A program made the position numbers and the translations under genes. Positions 1-7,918 of a stretch of 64,000 nucleotides of DNA are shown in pieces. The stretch is taken from the NCBI GenBank assembly GCA_002422605.1, contig DISW01000001.1:377114-441113 (forward strand). Direction: 5' to 3'. Each line of letters opens with the position of its first letter. Position 1 is the first letter of the stretch. The notes under the pieces were generated by a model that saw only the letters and a program-made list of their open reading frames with translations, made no database searches and had not been told where the DNA came from. This DNA is from Bacteriovoracaceae bacterium UBA6200. Lineage in GTDB: Bacteria > Bdellovibrionota > Bacteriovoracia > Bacteriovoracales > Bacteriovoracaceae.

Positions 1-115
1 AAATTTTAAGATTATTTTCTGGAACAAACCCTTCAGATCCATCAGGTGTACAGGCAATTGATGGTACAGCAGTGACCAAAGCGGCCAAGAGCAATCCTTG
101 CTTAAAACATTTCAT
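1..115 (-). CDS. Secreted protein, paralogue of the next gene (partial, N-terminus only)
   Basis: Only the first 38 codons lie in the window and the gene runs off the left edge. The start ATG at 115 has a good ribosome site (AAGGAG, 123-128). The product begins MKCFKQGLLLAALVTAV, a hydrophobic signal peptide, followed by CTPDGSEGFVPEN. The neighbouring protein at 293-1162 has QGLLLATLL and then CTQDGSEGFVPEN, so the two are tandem paralogues. By analogy it is probably a secreted or periplasmic metalloprotein with an HExxH site, but that part is outside the window. Confidence 0.8.
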   Translation of the reverse strand, partial: MKCFKQGLLLAALVTAVPSIACTPDGSEGFVPENNLKI

Positions 116-248
116 TTCTTTTCTCCTTAAAAGTATGAACTTTCTTCTTCATACAATTCTGACAAAGTAGGAATTATTTTCCTATCAGTAAAAGTGGAGT
201 GTAAGAATTTGTTGGTTAAACTAAAGTGGTCAGCTATTTTAAGAAATG

Positions 249-278
249 AGGTGTGCTGATACTTAAATCAGCACACCT
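249..278 (-). terminator. Perfect 12-bp hairpin between the two paralogues
   Basis: AGGTGTGCTGAT (249-260) pairs perfectly with ATCAGCACACCT (267-278) around a 6-nt loop, just after the stop of the 293-1162 gene on the minus strand. The tail (CATTTCTT) is only moderately U-rich. It may be an intrinsic terminator, or an RNA-stabilising hairpin between the paralogues. Confidence 0.6.
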
Positions 279-292
279 TCGAGGAGAAATGA

Positions 293-1162
293 TTAGAGAG
301 TTGGTTTAAACCAACAGCGTGGACGAAGACCTGTTCCGTGACCGGTAGATCCGTGACAAGAACCAGAAACCTCGTCTTGTTGTCCTATTTCTTCATTAAA
401 AGACTTCTCACAAAGAGCACCTTGAAAATAAGTATCAAGGCGACATTGTGTAGCAGGGTGACTGTCGCTCGTGCGAGTCACTTCTTTTGGATCAGGAGTA
501 TCAAAACTTGGTTGCTTAGATTGCCAGCTTAGGGCCGCAAAAAGTTTTGCAACAGAAAGTCCGGCCATTCCACCACGTACGCAAAGGGCGCGATCAGTTT
601 CATTGGCCCATTCTTTACTACAAGTGGCAGTTAAAGTAGCGGGAGCATCCATCTCTCTTACGACACTGGCATTATCTTCAGATTGCCACACTCTTCTCAG
701 ACATTTTAAAGTAGCAAAGTAATCCGCTTGACCTTCATTAGAAGCCCAATCTCCACCGCCGTAACGTGGGGCCCCTCCAATGTGATGACCGATTTCATGA
801 CAAACGACCAGGGCGAATCCATCTGGAGTGATGGTTTTATGGCGAGCAAGACCTCCAAACATGGAAACCTTCCAGGTTTTACCTATTTGCTGAGCATAAG
901 CATTCACAGTTCCGTCCGTCCAGCGACGATCGACCGCGAGCTCTCCACCATATTCAGAAACAATCGGAGAATAGATCCCTTCGACTTGATCAATTACGGA
1001 ATTAAATTGTTCTTCAGTAATACCTGTAAGATTTTTTGCATCAACCGGAATATGAAGTGAGTTTTCAGGAACAAATCCCTCGCTACCATCTTGGGTGCAA
1101 GTCAGAGCAGGATGTGACGCTAATAGAGTTGCTAACAACAATCCTTGCGATAGTTTCTTCAT
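293..1162 (-). CDS. Secreted zinc-metalloprotease-like protein (HEIGHH ... E)
   Basis: 289 residues from ATG 1162, which has an AAGGAGG site; a longer frame starting at 1207 lacks one. Residues 1-21 are a signal peptide with cleavage before or near Cys22. HEIGHHIGG at 122-130 is an HExxH zinc site. SNEGQADYFA at 141-150 gives a plausible third ligand, Glu143, as in gluzincin peptidases. There are about nine cysteines in the mature part, most in the second half, suggesting disulphides and life outside the cytoplasm. It is a tandem paralogue of the gene at the left edge. I cannot name the family; peptidase activity is inferred from the motif only and the substrate is unknown. Confidence 0.75.
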   Translation of the reverse strand: MKKLSQGLLLATLLASHPALTCTQDGSEGFVPENSLHIPVDAKNLTGITEEQFNSVIDQVEGIYSPIVSEYGGELAVDRRWTDGTVNAYAQQIGKTWKVSMFGGLARHKTITPDGFALVVCHEIGHHIGGAPRYGGGDWASNEGQADYFATLKCLRRVWQSEDNASVVREMDAPATLTATCSKEWANETDRALCVRGGMAGLSVAKLFAALSWQSKQPSFDTPDPKEVTRTSDSHPATQCRLDTYFQGALCEKSFNEEIGQQDEVSGSCHGSTGHGTGLRPRCWFKPTL

Positions 1163-1250
1163 TAATCCTCCTTGATTAATTTTTTTACTATACCTATGGT
1201 TGCACAATCCGGATTTAGTTCCAGTGATCTTGCATCAATGTAAGAAGATG

Positions 1251-2159
1251 TTACAAAGTCTCTAAAAGAAAATACCAGAGACTTAAAGTTATAACAGAGA
1301 CAGGAACGCCAACTCCCACCATCATGCCGGCCAGCCGTGGGCGCAAATTATGGGATGCGGCCAGAATGCTACCAGTGATCATGGGTGCCATGGCCGACTC
1401 CATTACAATCACCTGTAAGACTTTTTTGTCGGCCCCTAAGAAATAATAGATCACTAAAATGATCAGTGGGGCAAAGATCAATTTGAAAGAGAGTCCAGTT
1501 AAAAGATACTTCAGCTCCTGATGGATGTCGTTCCACTTGAGTTGAAGCCCCACGGAAATGAGCGCCATAGGAGTTAGAAGGTTTGCTAAAGGCTGAAGGA
1601 CGGCACGAGTTGTTTCATCTGGTCGCCAACCAAGAAGACCGCCGAATGTTCCGACTAAAAAAGCAATAAAAGGAGGAAAGACGAGAATCCTCTTAAAAAG
1701 GATTCTTTTTTTCATATGCCCGGAAGAAAAAGTAACCGCAATCCAAACCCCGATACTAGAAACAATGAGAAAGCTTCCCATCTGGTCTAAGACGATAGCG
1801 GTTTTGAGACCTTCGGCCCCATAGAGAGCACTAATGACTGGAAAGCCTACAAAGGAGGTATTTGAAAGACCAGTTGTGAGAATAAGACACCCAACAAGAT
1901 CTTTACTCCAACCAAATCGTTTTCCCAGAAATGATATAAAAAAATAGCTGGCCCCAAAGGCAATCCATGCTACCAGTGTCACTGACAGGAGCGAGAGATT
2001 CCAGTCCATCTGGGGGAGAGACAACAGACATATGGCCGGCATTGGCACATAAAGAATGAGTGTTCCAAGAGTTGAATGGGCATTGTTAGGAAGGTTTTTA
2101 ACTCGTTGAAGCCCTACCCCAATCAGGAGGCTCACAACAAGGAGGAGCATACTTACCAT
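1251..2159 (-). CDS. AEC-family (auxin efflux carrier-like) transporter
   Basis: 302 residues with about ten hydrophobic segments and the typical AEC/malate-permease opening: a short first helix, then LPNNAHSTLGTLILYVPMPA with proline and small residues. The C-terminal half has the repeated NLLTPMALISVGLQL pattern of the family. AEC proteins are secondary carriers for small organic anions and other solutes in the inner membrane. The start overlaps the stop of the adenine deaminase gene by 7 nt, so the two are translationally coupled. That suggests a role in purine or organic-acid transport, but the substrate cannot be read from the sequence. Confidence 0.85.
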   Translation of the reverse strand: MVSMLLLVVSLLIGVGLQRVKNLPNNAHSTLGTLILYVPMPAICLLSLPQMDWNLSLLSVTLVAWIAFGASYFFISFLGKRFGWSKDLVGCLILTTGLSNTSFVGFPVISALYGAEGLKTAIVLDQMGSFLIVSSIGVWIAVTFSSGHMKKRILFKRILVFPPFIAFLVGTFGGLLGWRPDETTRAVLQPLANLLTPMALISVGLQLKWNDIHQELKYLLTGLSFKLIFAPLIILVIYYFLGADKKVLQVIVMESAMAPMITGSILAASHNLRPRLAGMMVGVGVPVSVITLSLWYFLLETL

Positions 2160-3151
2160 TTGTTAATTTCTTGGATCCAGTGGTGTTTTGATTCTTTCGA
2201 AAGAAATGAAGCCTCAAAAGAATTGATCGCCAGCTGTTTTATTTCATCTTTATTTAAATCCAGCGCCAGGGCCGCTTCCACGTAATTCTGATTAGCATAA
2301 CCGCCGAAATAGGCCGGATCATCGGAATTAATTGTAACCTTTACCCCTAACTGGAGTAATTTTTTTAAATTATGGTCTTCCATTTTCTTGAAGACACATA
2401 GCTTGGTATTTGAAAGCGGGCAAACAGTCAGAGGAATTTCTTCAGAGATGATTCTCTTTAATAGCTTCTCATCTTCTAAGGCCCGAACCCCATGGTCAAT
2501 GCGTTTAACCTGAAGAAGATCCAGGGCTTCCCAAATGTAAGAAGGAGGTCCTTCTTCACCCGCATGGGCGACAGTTAAATAACCCTGATTAATAGCTTCC
2601 TTGAAGACACGTTCAAATTTTGAAGGAGGGTGACCTACTTCAGAAGAATCAAGGCCTACGGCAAGGATTTTATCTTTAAAAGGAATGGCCTCATTTAAAG
2701 TTCTGAAAGCCTCATCTTCTGAGAGGTGTCTCAGGAAACACATGATCAAATGGGAAGTAATCCCCCACTCTTTTTCAGCGTCACTGAGGGCCTTATGAAT
2801 TCCCATAAGACAGGTTTCAAATGAGATGCCACGGGTTGTATGGGTTTGTGGATCGAAGAAAATCTCCGTATGGACCACATTATCCTCATGACACCTTTTG
2901 AGATAGGCCATGGTGAGGTCATAGAAATCTTTCTCATGAATCAGGACTTTCGCCCCTTCATAATAAATATCCAGAAATGACTGAAGATTATGAAAATTAT
3001 AGGCCTCTCGCAGCTCTTCGACCGTTTTAAATCGCAGTGGAATTTTATTTCGAGTGGCGATGGCAAAGAGAAGTTCCGGTTCAAATGTCCCCTCAATATG
3101 AAGGTGAAGTTCCGCTTTAGGGATGTTTTTGATGATATCGAGCTGTTCCAT
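2153..3151 (-). CDS. Adenine deaminase, type 2 (adenosine-deaminase superfamily)
   Basis: 332 residues. Zinc and catalytic residues of the amidohydrolase fold are in place: HLH at 16-18, HAGEE at 196-200, DHG at 219-221 and SDDP at 276-279. The strings EVGHPPSKF, HAGEEGPP and SDDPAYFGGY, as I recall the family, are characteristic of bacterial proteins that deaminate free adenine to hypoxanthine rather than adenosine. That fits the neighbouring xanthine dehydrogenase genes, whose first substrate is hypoxanthine. It is cytoplasmic. It forms a pair with the AEC transporter downstream (7-nt overlap) and is divergent from xdhABC. Many pipelines would label it adenosine deaminase (add). Confidence 0.9.
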   Translation of the reverse strand: MEQLDIIKNIPKAELHLHIEGTFEPELLFAIATRNKIPLRFKTVEELREAYNFHNLQSFLDIYYEGAKVLIHEKDFYDLTMAYLKRCHEDNVVHTEIFFDPQTHTTRGISFETCLMGIHKALSDAEKEWGITSHLIMCFLRHLSEDEAFRTLNEAIPFKDKILAVGLDSSEVGHPPSKFERVFKEAINQGYLTVAHAGEEGPPSYIWEALDLLQVKRIDHGVRALEDEKLLKRIISEEIPLTVCPLSNTKLCVFKKMEDHNLKKLLQLGVKVTINSDDPAYFGGYANQNYVEAALALDLNKDEIKQLAINSFEASFLSKESKHHWIQEINKW

Positions 3152-3303
3152 CCGCCCATATTATGCAGGAGGCTTAATTATGGCAAATAAGATGAGAAAA
3201 ATTTTATAGTTAGATCATTGAACTAAAGGTCTAAGTTGTTTTAAGATCATGGGAATTATACTCTCTCTGATTTTTTTATGTCCTTCTGCACAAAGGTAAC
3301 CCC

Positions 3304-4746
3304 ATGAGAAATAAAATTGTTTTTTATCTAAATGGACAGCGAAAAGAAGCTTCAGCAAAAGAAGCCTCCATGATGCTAGCTGATTATCTCCGCTATGAGC
3401 AGGGTTTGACCGGAACAAAAATTGTCTGTGCCGAAGGCGACTGTGGGGCCTGTTCAGTCCTTCGCTATTTTCCTCACGTTGACGGCAAAGACGCTCAAAA
3501 TTATTTACCTATTAATTCCTGTATTACTTTAGTGGCCGGCCTCGATGGTTCAAGCCTTGTGACAGTGGATGCCCTAAAAGAAAAAGATGAGCTTCATGAA
3601 ACACAAAAGGCCATGGTGGAGTGCCATGGTAGTCAGTGCGGTTTTTGTACTCCTGGTTTTGTCATGACCATCACAGGCCTGGTTGAAGAAAAGCTGGCCT
3701 CTAAAGAGACTTCTATAAATGAGCAAGAGGCCAAGAACTGCATGACCGGGAACCTTTGCCGTTGCACGGGTTATAAACCTATTATTGATGCTGCTTTAAA
3801 TATTGATCTAACTAAATGCCAGGGACTCAAAGAGCGCTTCTATTCAGAGAAGCAGGAAGTTGATCTGATAAAAGCCTTTAGTGAGAGTGTACTGATCGAA
3901 TCTGATGATTTCTTCTACTTTGCTCCCAAAACTCTTAAAGAAGCTTTGAATTTTTTAAAGGATTATCCTGATACTAAAATCATCGCCTCCGCCACTGACT
4001 TAGGAGTGGTTCATAATAAAAGAAAAATAACTCTTAATAGGCTCTTGAGTCTTCACTTGATGCAGGAAATGTATCAAATTGAACAAAAGGGAAATGAAAT
4101 TAAATTTGGGGCCCGAGTGACCCATACTGAATTTCGTCACTTCATGAAAGATAAGCTTCCAGAGTTTTCAAATTATCTGGATATTTTCGCTTCTCCTCAA
4201 ATTAAAAATATCGCGACTGTCATTGGGAACATTGCCAACGCTTCCCCTATTGGAGATACCCCTCCGGCCTTTCTTGCTCTGGATGCCACTGTTTGTGTGA
4301 TTGGCCCCAAGGGAGAAAGAGAGATTCCGATCACAAAGTTCTTCCTCGCCTACCGGAAAACGGCCCTGGAGAATGGGGAATTGATCACCGCTGTGAAGTT
4401 TAATATTCCGCAGAAGAGCTCCTCCGTTCGCTTCTATAAAAACAGCAACCGAAAAGATCTGGATATCTCTGCCGTAAATTTTGCCATTCGAGTTGACTGG
4501 AAAGATGATACAAAAAAAGAAATTAAAGACATCGCTCTTGCCGCAGGTGGAATGGCCGCCATTCCTCTCAGACTTACCAAGACAGAGAATTATTTAAAAT
4601 CTCACTTTGACATTGAAGGGGCGGTAAAAGAACTTCATTCTGAATTCACTCCTCTCAGCGATGTCCGTGCTTCAAGCACCTACCGCCGGATTTTAGTGGA
4701 GAATTTCTTCAGAAGCTTTTTTAATGAAATGGGAGGTGTCCAGTGA
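3304..4746 (+). CDS. xdhA: Xanthine dehydrogenase, small subunit (2Fe-2S and FAD)
   Basis: 480 residues, the usual length for XdhA. The N-terminal ferredoxin-like domain has C42, C47, C50 and C73. The helical second cluster domain has C107, C112, C152 and C154 (motifs CHGSQCGFC and CRCTGYKP). The FAD-binding domain spans about 195-365 (IASATDLG; TVIGNIANASPIGD) and is followed by the CO-dehydrogenase flavoprotein C-terminal domain. With XdhB it oxidises hypoxanthine to xanthine and xanthine to urate, passing electrons through FeS and FAD to NAD+. First gene of xdhABC. ATG has an AAAGGTAA ribosome site; the stop TGA overlaps the next GTG (GTGA). Confidence 0.96.
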   Translation: MRNKIVFYLNGQRKEASAKEASMMLADYLRYEQGLTGTKIVCAEGDCGACSVLRYFPHVDGKDAQNYLPINSCITLVAGLDGSSLVTVDALKEKDELHETQKAMVECHGSQCGFCTPGFVMTITGLVEEKLASKETSINEQEAKNCMTGNLCRCTGYKPIIDAALNIDLTKCQGLKERFYSEKQEVDLIKAFSESVLIESDDFFYFAPKTLKEALNFLKDYPDTKIIASATDLGVVHNKRKITLNRLLSLHLMQEMYQIEQKGNEIKFGARVTHTEFRHFMKDKLPEFSNYLDIFASPQIKNIATVIGNIANASPIGDTPPAFLALDATVCVIGPKGEREIPITKFFLAYRKTALENGELITAVKFNIPQKSSSVRFYKNSNRKDLDISAVNFAIRVDWKDDTKKEIKDIALAAGGMAAIPLRLTKTENYLKSHFDIEGAVKELHSEFTPLSDVRASSTYRRILVENFFRSFFNEMGGVQ

Positions 4747-7157
4747 GTTTGCCCCACGACAATGCCCACACTCATGTTACAGGTGAGAGTGAATTCGTAG
4801 ATGATAGACCTCTTTTAAAGAACGAACTTTTTAGTGATGTTTTTTATTCAACCCGCGCTCATGCGGAAATTAAAAGAATTGATTTCACCGAAGCCTTAAA
4901 AATGCCTGGAGTGGTGGAAATATTCACCGGTCGGGACTTTCACGACAATTACTGGGGAACAATCTTTAGAGATCAGCCGATTCTTGCCACAGATAAAGTA
5001 AACTTTGCTGGCGAAGGGATTGCTCTCATTGTTGCCGAGACGATGGAAGCGGCCCAAAGGGCAAAACAAAAAATTATCATTGAGTATCTTGATCTCGAAT
5101 CAGTCCTTTCAATACGAGATGCCATCAAGAAGAAATCCTTCATTACCGAATCTCGCACGATTGAACGGGGTGAAGTTGATGCGGCGATGAAGAGTGCCCC
5201 TCATACTTTAGAAGGAACCATCATCATTCAAGGACATGACCACTTCTATTTAGAAAGTCAGGTCTCCATTGCTTACCCTTTAGAAGATGGGCAGATTGAG
5301 GTTCATTCTTCTTCTCAACACCCAACTGAAACTCAGCACGTGGTGGCCCATGCTTTAGGTCTGCCGGTAAAAGATGTCTTGTGCCAGGTAAAAAGAATGG
5401 GTGGAGGTTTTGGAGGTAAAGAATCACAAGCAGCGCCTTTTGCGGCGATGGTTGCCCTCGCGGCCAAGAGACTTAAGAGGCCTGTTCGTATTTGCCTGAC
5501 TAAAGATGATGATATGATCATGACTGGGAAGAGAAACCCTTTTGAGAATGATTATAAAGTCGCCTTTGATTCCGAAGGGCACATCCTTTCCATGGATTTT
5601 AAACTCTATTCCGATGCAGGTGCTTACGCCGATCTGTCGACTTCCATTATGGAAAGAGCGATGCTCCACTCTGATAACTCCTACTTTATCCCAAATATGC
5701 GAGTGGTGGGACAAGTTTGTAAAACCAATCATCATTCTCATACTGCTTTCCGTGGTTTTGGCGGTCCCAAAGGTGTAGCAACCGTAGAAAAAGTGATTGA
5801 AGAAATTGCTCACTACTTAAAGAAAGATCCCCTGGAGATTCGAAAGAAGAATCTTTATTCCGATCAGGGAAATAGAAACCTCACTCATTATGGGCAGGTG
5901 TTTAAAAACAATTGCCTCGAAAAAATTATCTCAGACCTTGAAACGAAGTGTAATTACCACAATCGCCGTCTGGAAATTGAGAAATATAATAAGGAGAACC
6001 ATGAGTTCATTCGTGGGCTTTCTCTTACCACGGTAAAGTTTGGTATCTCTTTCACCACCCGTTTTTTAAATCAGGGTAACGCTTTAGTTATTATCCATAA
6101 TGATGGCTCCCTTCAGATCGCAACCGGTGCCACCGAAATGGGTCAGGGAGTGAATGCTAAGATCTCTGAGATGGTCACAAGCGAATTAGGACTACCGCGC
6201 TCTCAGGCGAGAGTCATGCCAACCAGAACCGATAAAAATGCCAACACCTCACCGACGGCAGCTTCCTCCGGCACCGATATAAATGGCGCTGCGGCCATTC
6301 TTGCCACTCGTAAAATTAAAAAACGTTTAAGTGAACTGGCCTTAAAACTTATCGATATACCGAAAGAGAAATGGGCCTCTAAAACGGCCGGTCTTGGTAC
6401 CCAACCGGAAGTGGAACTGGATGATCCTTACTTAAATGAAAATGATCCCAATGCCGGGGCCCTCTGGGAAACGGGAATAGCCACCTATTATGGAATTGAA
6501 TTTAAGGATGGTTGGGTCTTTCACCCGGATCATCTGGATAAGAAAATTGAGTTCAAGTATCTCATCCTTGAGGCCTACCTCAATCGAGTTTCCCTCAGTG
6601 ACTATGCTTTTTATAAGATCCCGGGGATTGAATTTAATAAGCTCACCGGTCAAGGGGATGCTTTCCTTTATTTCACTCTTGGAGCGGCCTGCTCTGAAGT
6701 TTCCATTGAGCGCCGGACTGGAAATGTTAAAGTTCTTAAGACTGATATCCTGATGGATCTTGGGCGACCAGTGAATGAGGACATTGATCTGGGACAAGTT
6801 TCCGGGGCCTTTATTCAGGGACTCGGCTGGGTGACCACTGAAAATCTTTTTTATAATGATCAGGGATTACTCCTCTCTCATGCCCCGAGCACTTATAAAA
6901 TTCCTAACGTTCAGGATATTCCTCGAGAATTTAATATTGAGCTTTTTCAAAACGATGAAAACTACTCAAACGTTCGTGGAACTAAAGCTGTAGGAGAGCC
7001 GCCTCTTCTACTGGCCTTAAGTGTCTGGACGGCGATTAACAATGCTCTTACCTATCTTCCTCGTTATCTGGCCGAATATCCAAGTATCAGAATTCCGGCC
7101 ACCAATGAGAATGTTTTAAGGGCCATCATGCCAGAGAGGTTTAAAGCGTGGGAATAA
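4743..7157 (+). CDS. xdhB: Xanthine dehydrogenase, molybdopterin-binding large subunit
   Basis: 804 residues, starting with GTG that overlaps the xdhA stop. Landmarks are MGGGFGGKE (molybdopterin contact), AFRGFGGPKG (substrate Arg loop), ATEMGQGV (cofactor loop) and, near the C-terminus, GEPPLLLA, whose Glu (about residue 752) is the expected catalytic base. All key loops are intact, so an active hydroxylase is likely. It forms the XDH complex with XdhA and needs XdhC for insertion of sulphurated Mo cofactor. The 3' end overlaps xdhC by 10 nt. Confidence 0.96.
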   Translation: MSLPHDNAHTHVTGESEFVDDRPLLKNELFSDVFYSTRAHAEIKRIDFTEALKMPGVVEIFTGRDFHDNYWGTIFRDQPILATDKVNFAGEGIALIVAETMEAAQRAKQKIIIEYLDLESVLSIRDAIKKKSFITESRTIERGEVDAAMKSAPHTLEGTIIIQGHDHFYLESQVSIAYPLEDGQIEVHSSSQHPTETQHVVAHALGLPVKDVLCQVKRMGGGFGGKESQAAPFAAMVALAAKRLKRPVRICLTKDDDMIMTGKRNPFENDYKVAFDSEGHILSMDFKLYSDAGAYADLSTSIMERAMLHSDNSYFIPNMRVVGQVCKTNHHSHTAFRGFGGPKGVATVEKVIEEIAHYLKKDPLEIRKKNLYSDQGNRNLTHYGQVFKNNCLEKIISDLETKCNYHNRRLEIEKYNKENHEFIRGLSLTTVKFGISFTTRFLNQGNALVIIHNDGSLQIATGATEMGQGVNAKISEMVTSELGLPRSQARVMPTRTDKNANTSPTAASSGTDINGAAAILATRKIKKRLSELALKLIDIPKEKWASKTAGLGTQPEVELDDPYLNENDPNAGALWETGIATYYGIEFKDGWVFHPDHLDKKIEFKYLILEAYLNRVSLSDYAFYKIPGIEFNKLTGQGDAFLYFTLGAACSEVSIERRTGNVKVLKTDILMDLGRPVNEDIDLGQVSGAFIQGLGWVTTENLFYNDQGLLLSHAPSTYKIPNVQDIPREFNIELFQNDENYSNVRGTKAVGEPPLLLALSVWTAINNALTYLPRYLAEYPSIRIPATNENVLRAIMPERFKAWE

Positions 7158-7918
7158 GTTTTTTTGAACGCTGTCAGGAACTCGTTCAACAAGGGAATTC
7201 CTTTGTAACGGTGACCATTGTTTCTACTCGTGGATCAGTACCTCAGGATGCTGGGGCCAAGATGATTGTCACTGAAAAGGGCTTAAATTTTGGAACTATT
7301 GGTGGAGGACGGGTGGAACTCACCGCTCTTTCCCGAGCTCAGGAAATCATTCAAAAAAATGAAGTCATCTCTCCTATTCTCCTTACCTGGAATCTTCAAA
7401 AAGATATCGGAATGAGTTGTGGTGGAGAATGCACTTTTCTCTTCGAATACTTTCCTTCTAAAAGATGGCCCATCGTTATTTTTGGAGCGGGCCATGTGGC
7501 CCAGGCCTTGACCCGGATTCTTTCAACTCTTAACTCTCAGGTCACTTGCATAGATCCCCGGGAGGAATGGACCTCTAAACTGGTTGGAGTGAAGGCGATC
7601 TGTCACCCGAGTCCAAAAGATCTAGTTCAGGACATGGATCCAAAAAGCTTTTTCCTCTGCCTCACCATGGGGCATGCTTATGACTTAGAAATTGTGCCTA
7701 AAATCTATGAACACGCTCCGGATGCTCCTTTTGTGGGAGTCATTGGAAGCGAAGTCAAGTCGATCAGAATGAAGCGGGAACTAAAAGAGCTGGGCATCCC
7801 TGATAGCTTTATTGAAAAGCTTCGCATCCCAATGGGTCTCTTCCGTGGATCAAATCTTCCGGAAGAGATCGCCATCAGTATTGCGGCCGAACTCTTAAAA
7901 GTAAGAGATCAAGTCTAA
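7148..7918 (+). CDS. xdhC: Xanthine dehydrogenase maturation factor XdhC
   Basis: 256 residues from GTG 7148. The N-terminal XdhC/CoxI domain has STRGSVPQDAGAKM and TIGGGRVE. The C-terminal Rossmann domain has FGAGHVAQAL near residue 116 and GVIGSEVKS near 197. XdhC binds Mo cofactor, promotes its sulphuration and delivers it to XdhB; it is not part of the final enzyme. Last gene of the xdh operon. Its stop overlaps the end of the convergent polyprotein gene by 4 nt and there is no terminator hairpin between them. Confidence 0.95.
   Translation: MGISFFERCQELVQQGNSFVTVTIVSTRGSVPQDAGAKMIVTEKGLNFGTIGGGRVELTALSRAQEIIQKNEVISPILLTWNLQKDIGMSCGGECTFLFEYFPSKRWPIVIFGAGHVAQALTRILSTLNSQVTCIDPREEWTSKLVGVKAICHPSPKDLVQDMDPKSFFLCLTMGHAYDLEIVPKIYEHAPDAPFVGVIGSEVKSIRMKRELKELGIPDSFIEKLRIPMGLFRGSNLPEEIAISIAAELLKVRDQV

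Noticed and set aside
3210..3226. Imperfect inverted repeat TTAGATC-ATT-GAACTAA before xdhA
   Set aside because: 6 of 7 pairs in AT-rich DNA and unlike the puuD palindrome; too weak to call an operator.
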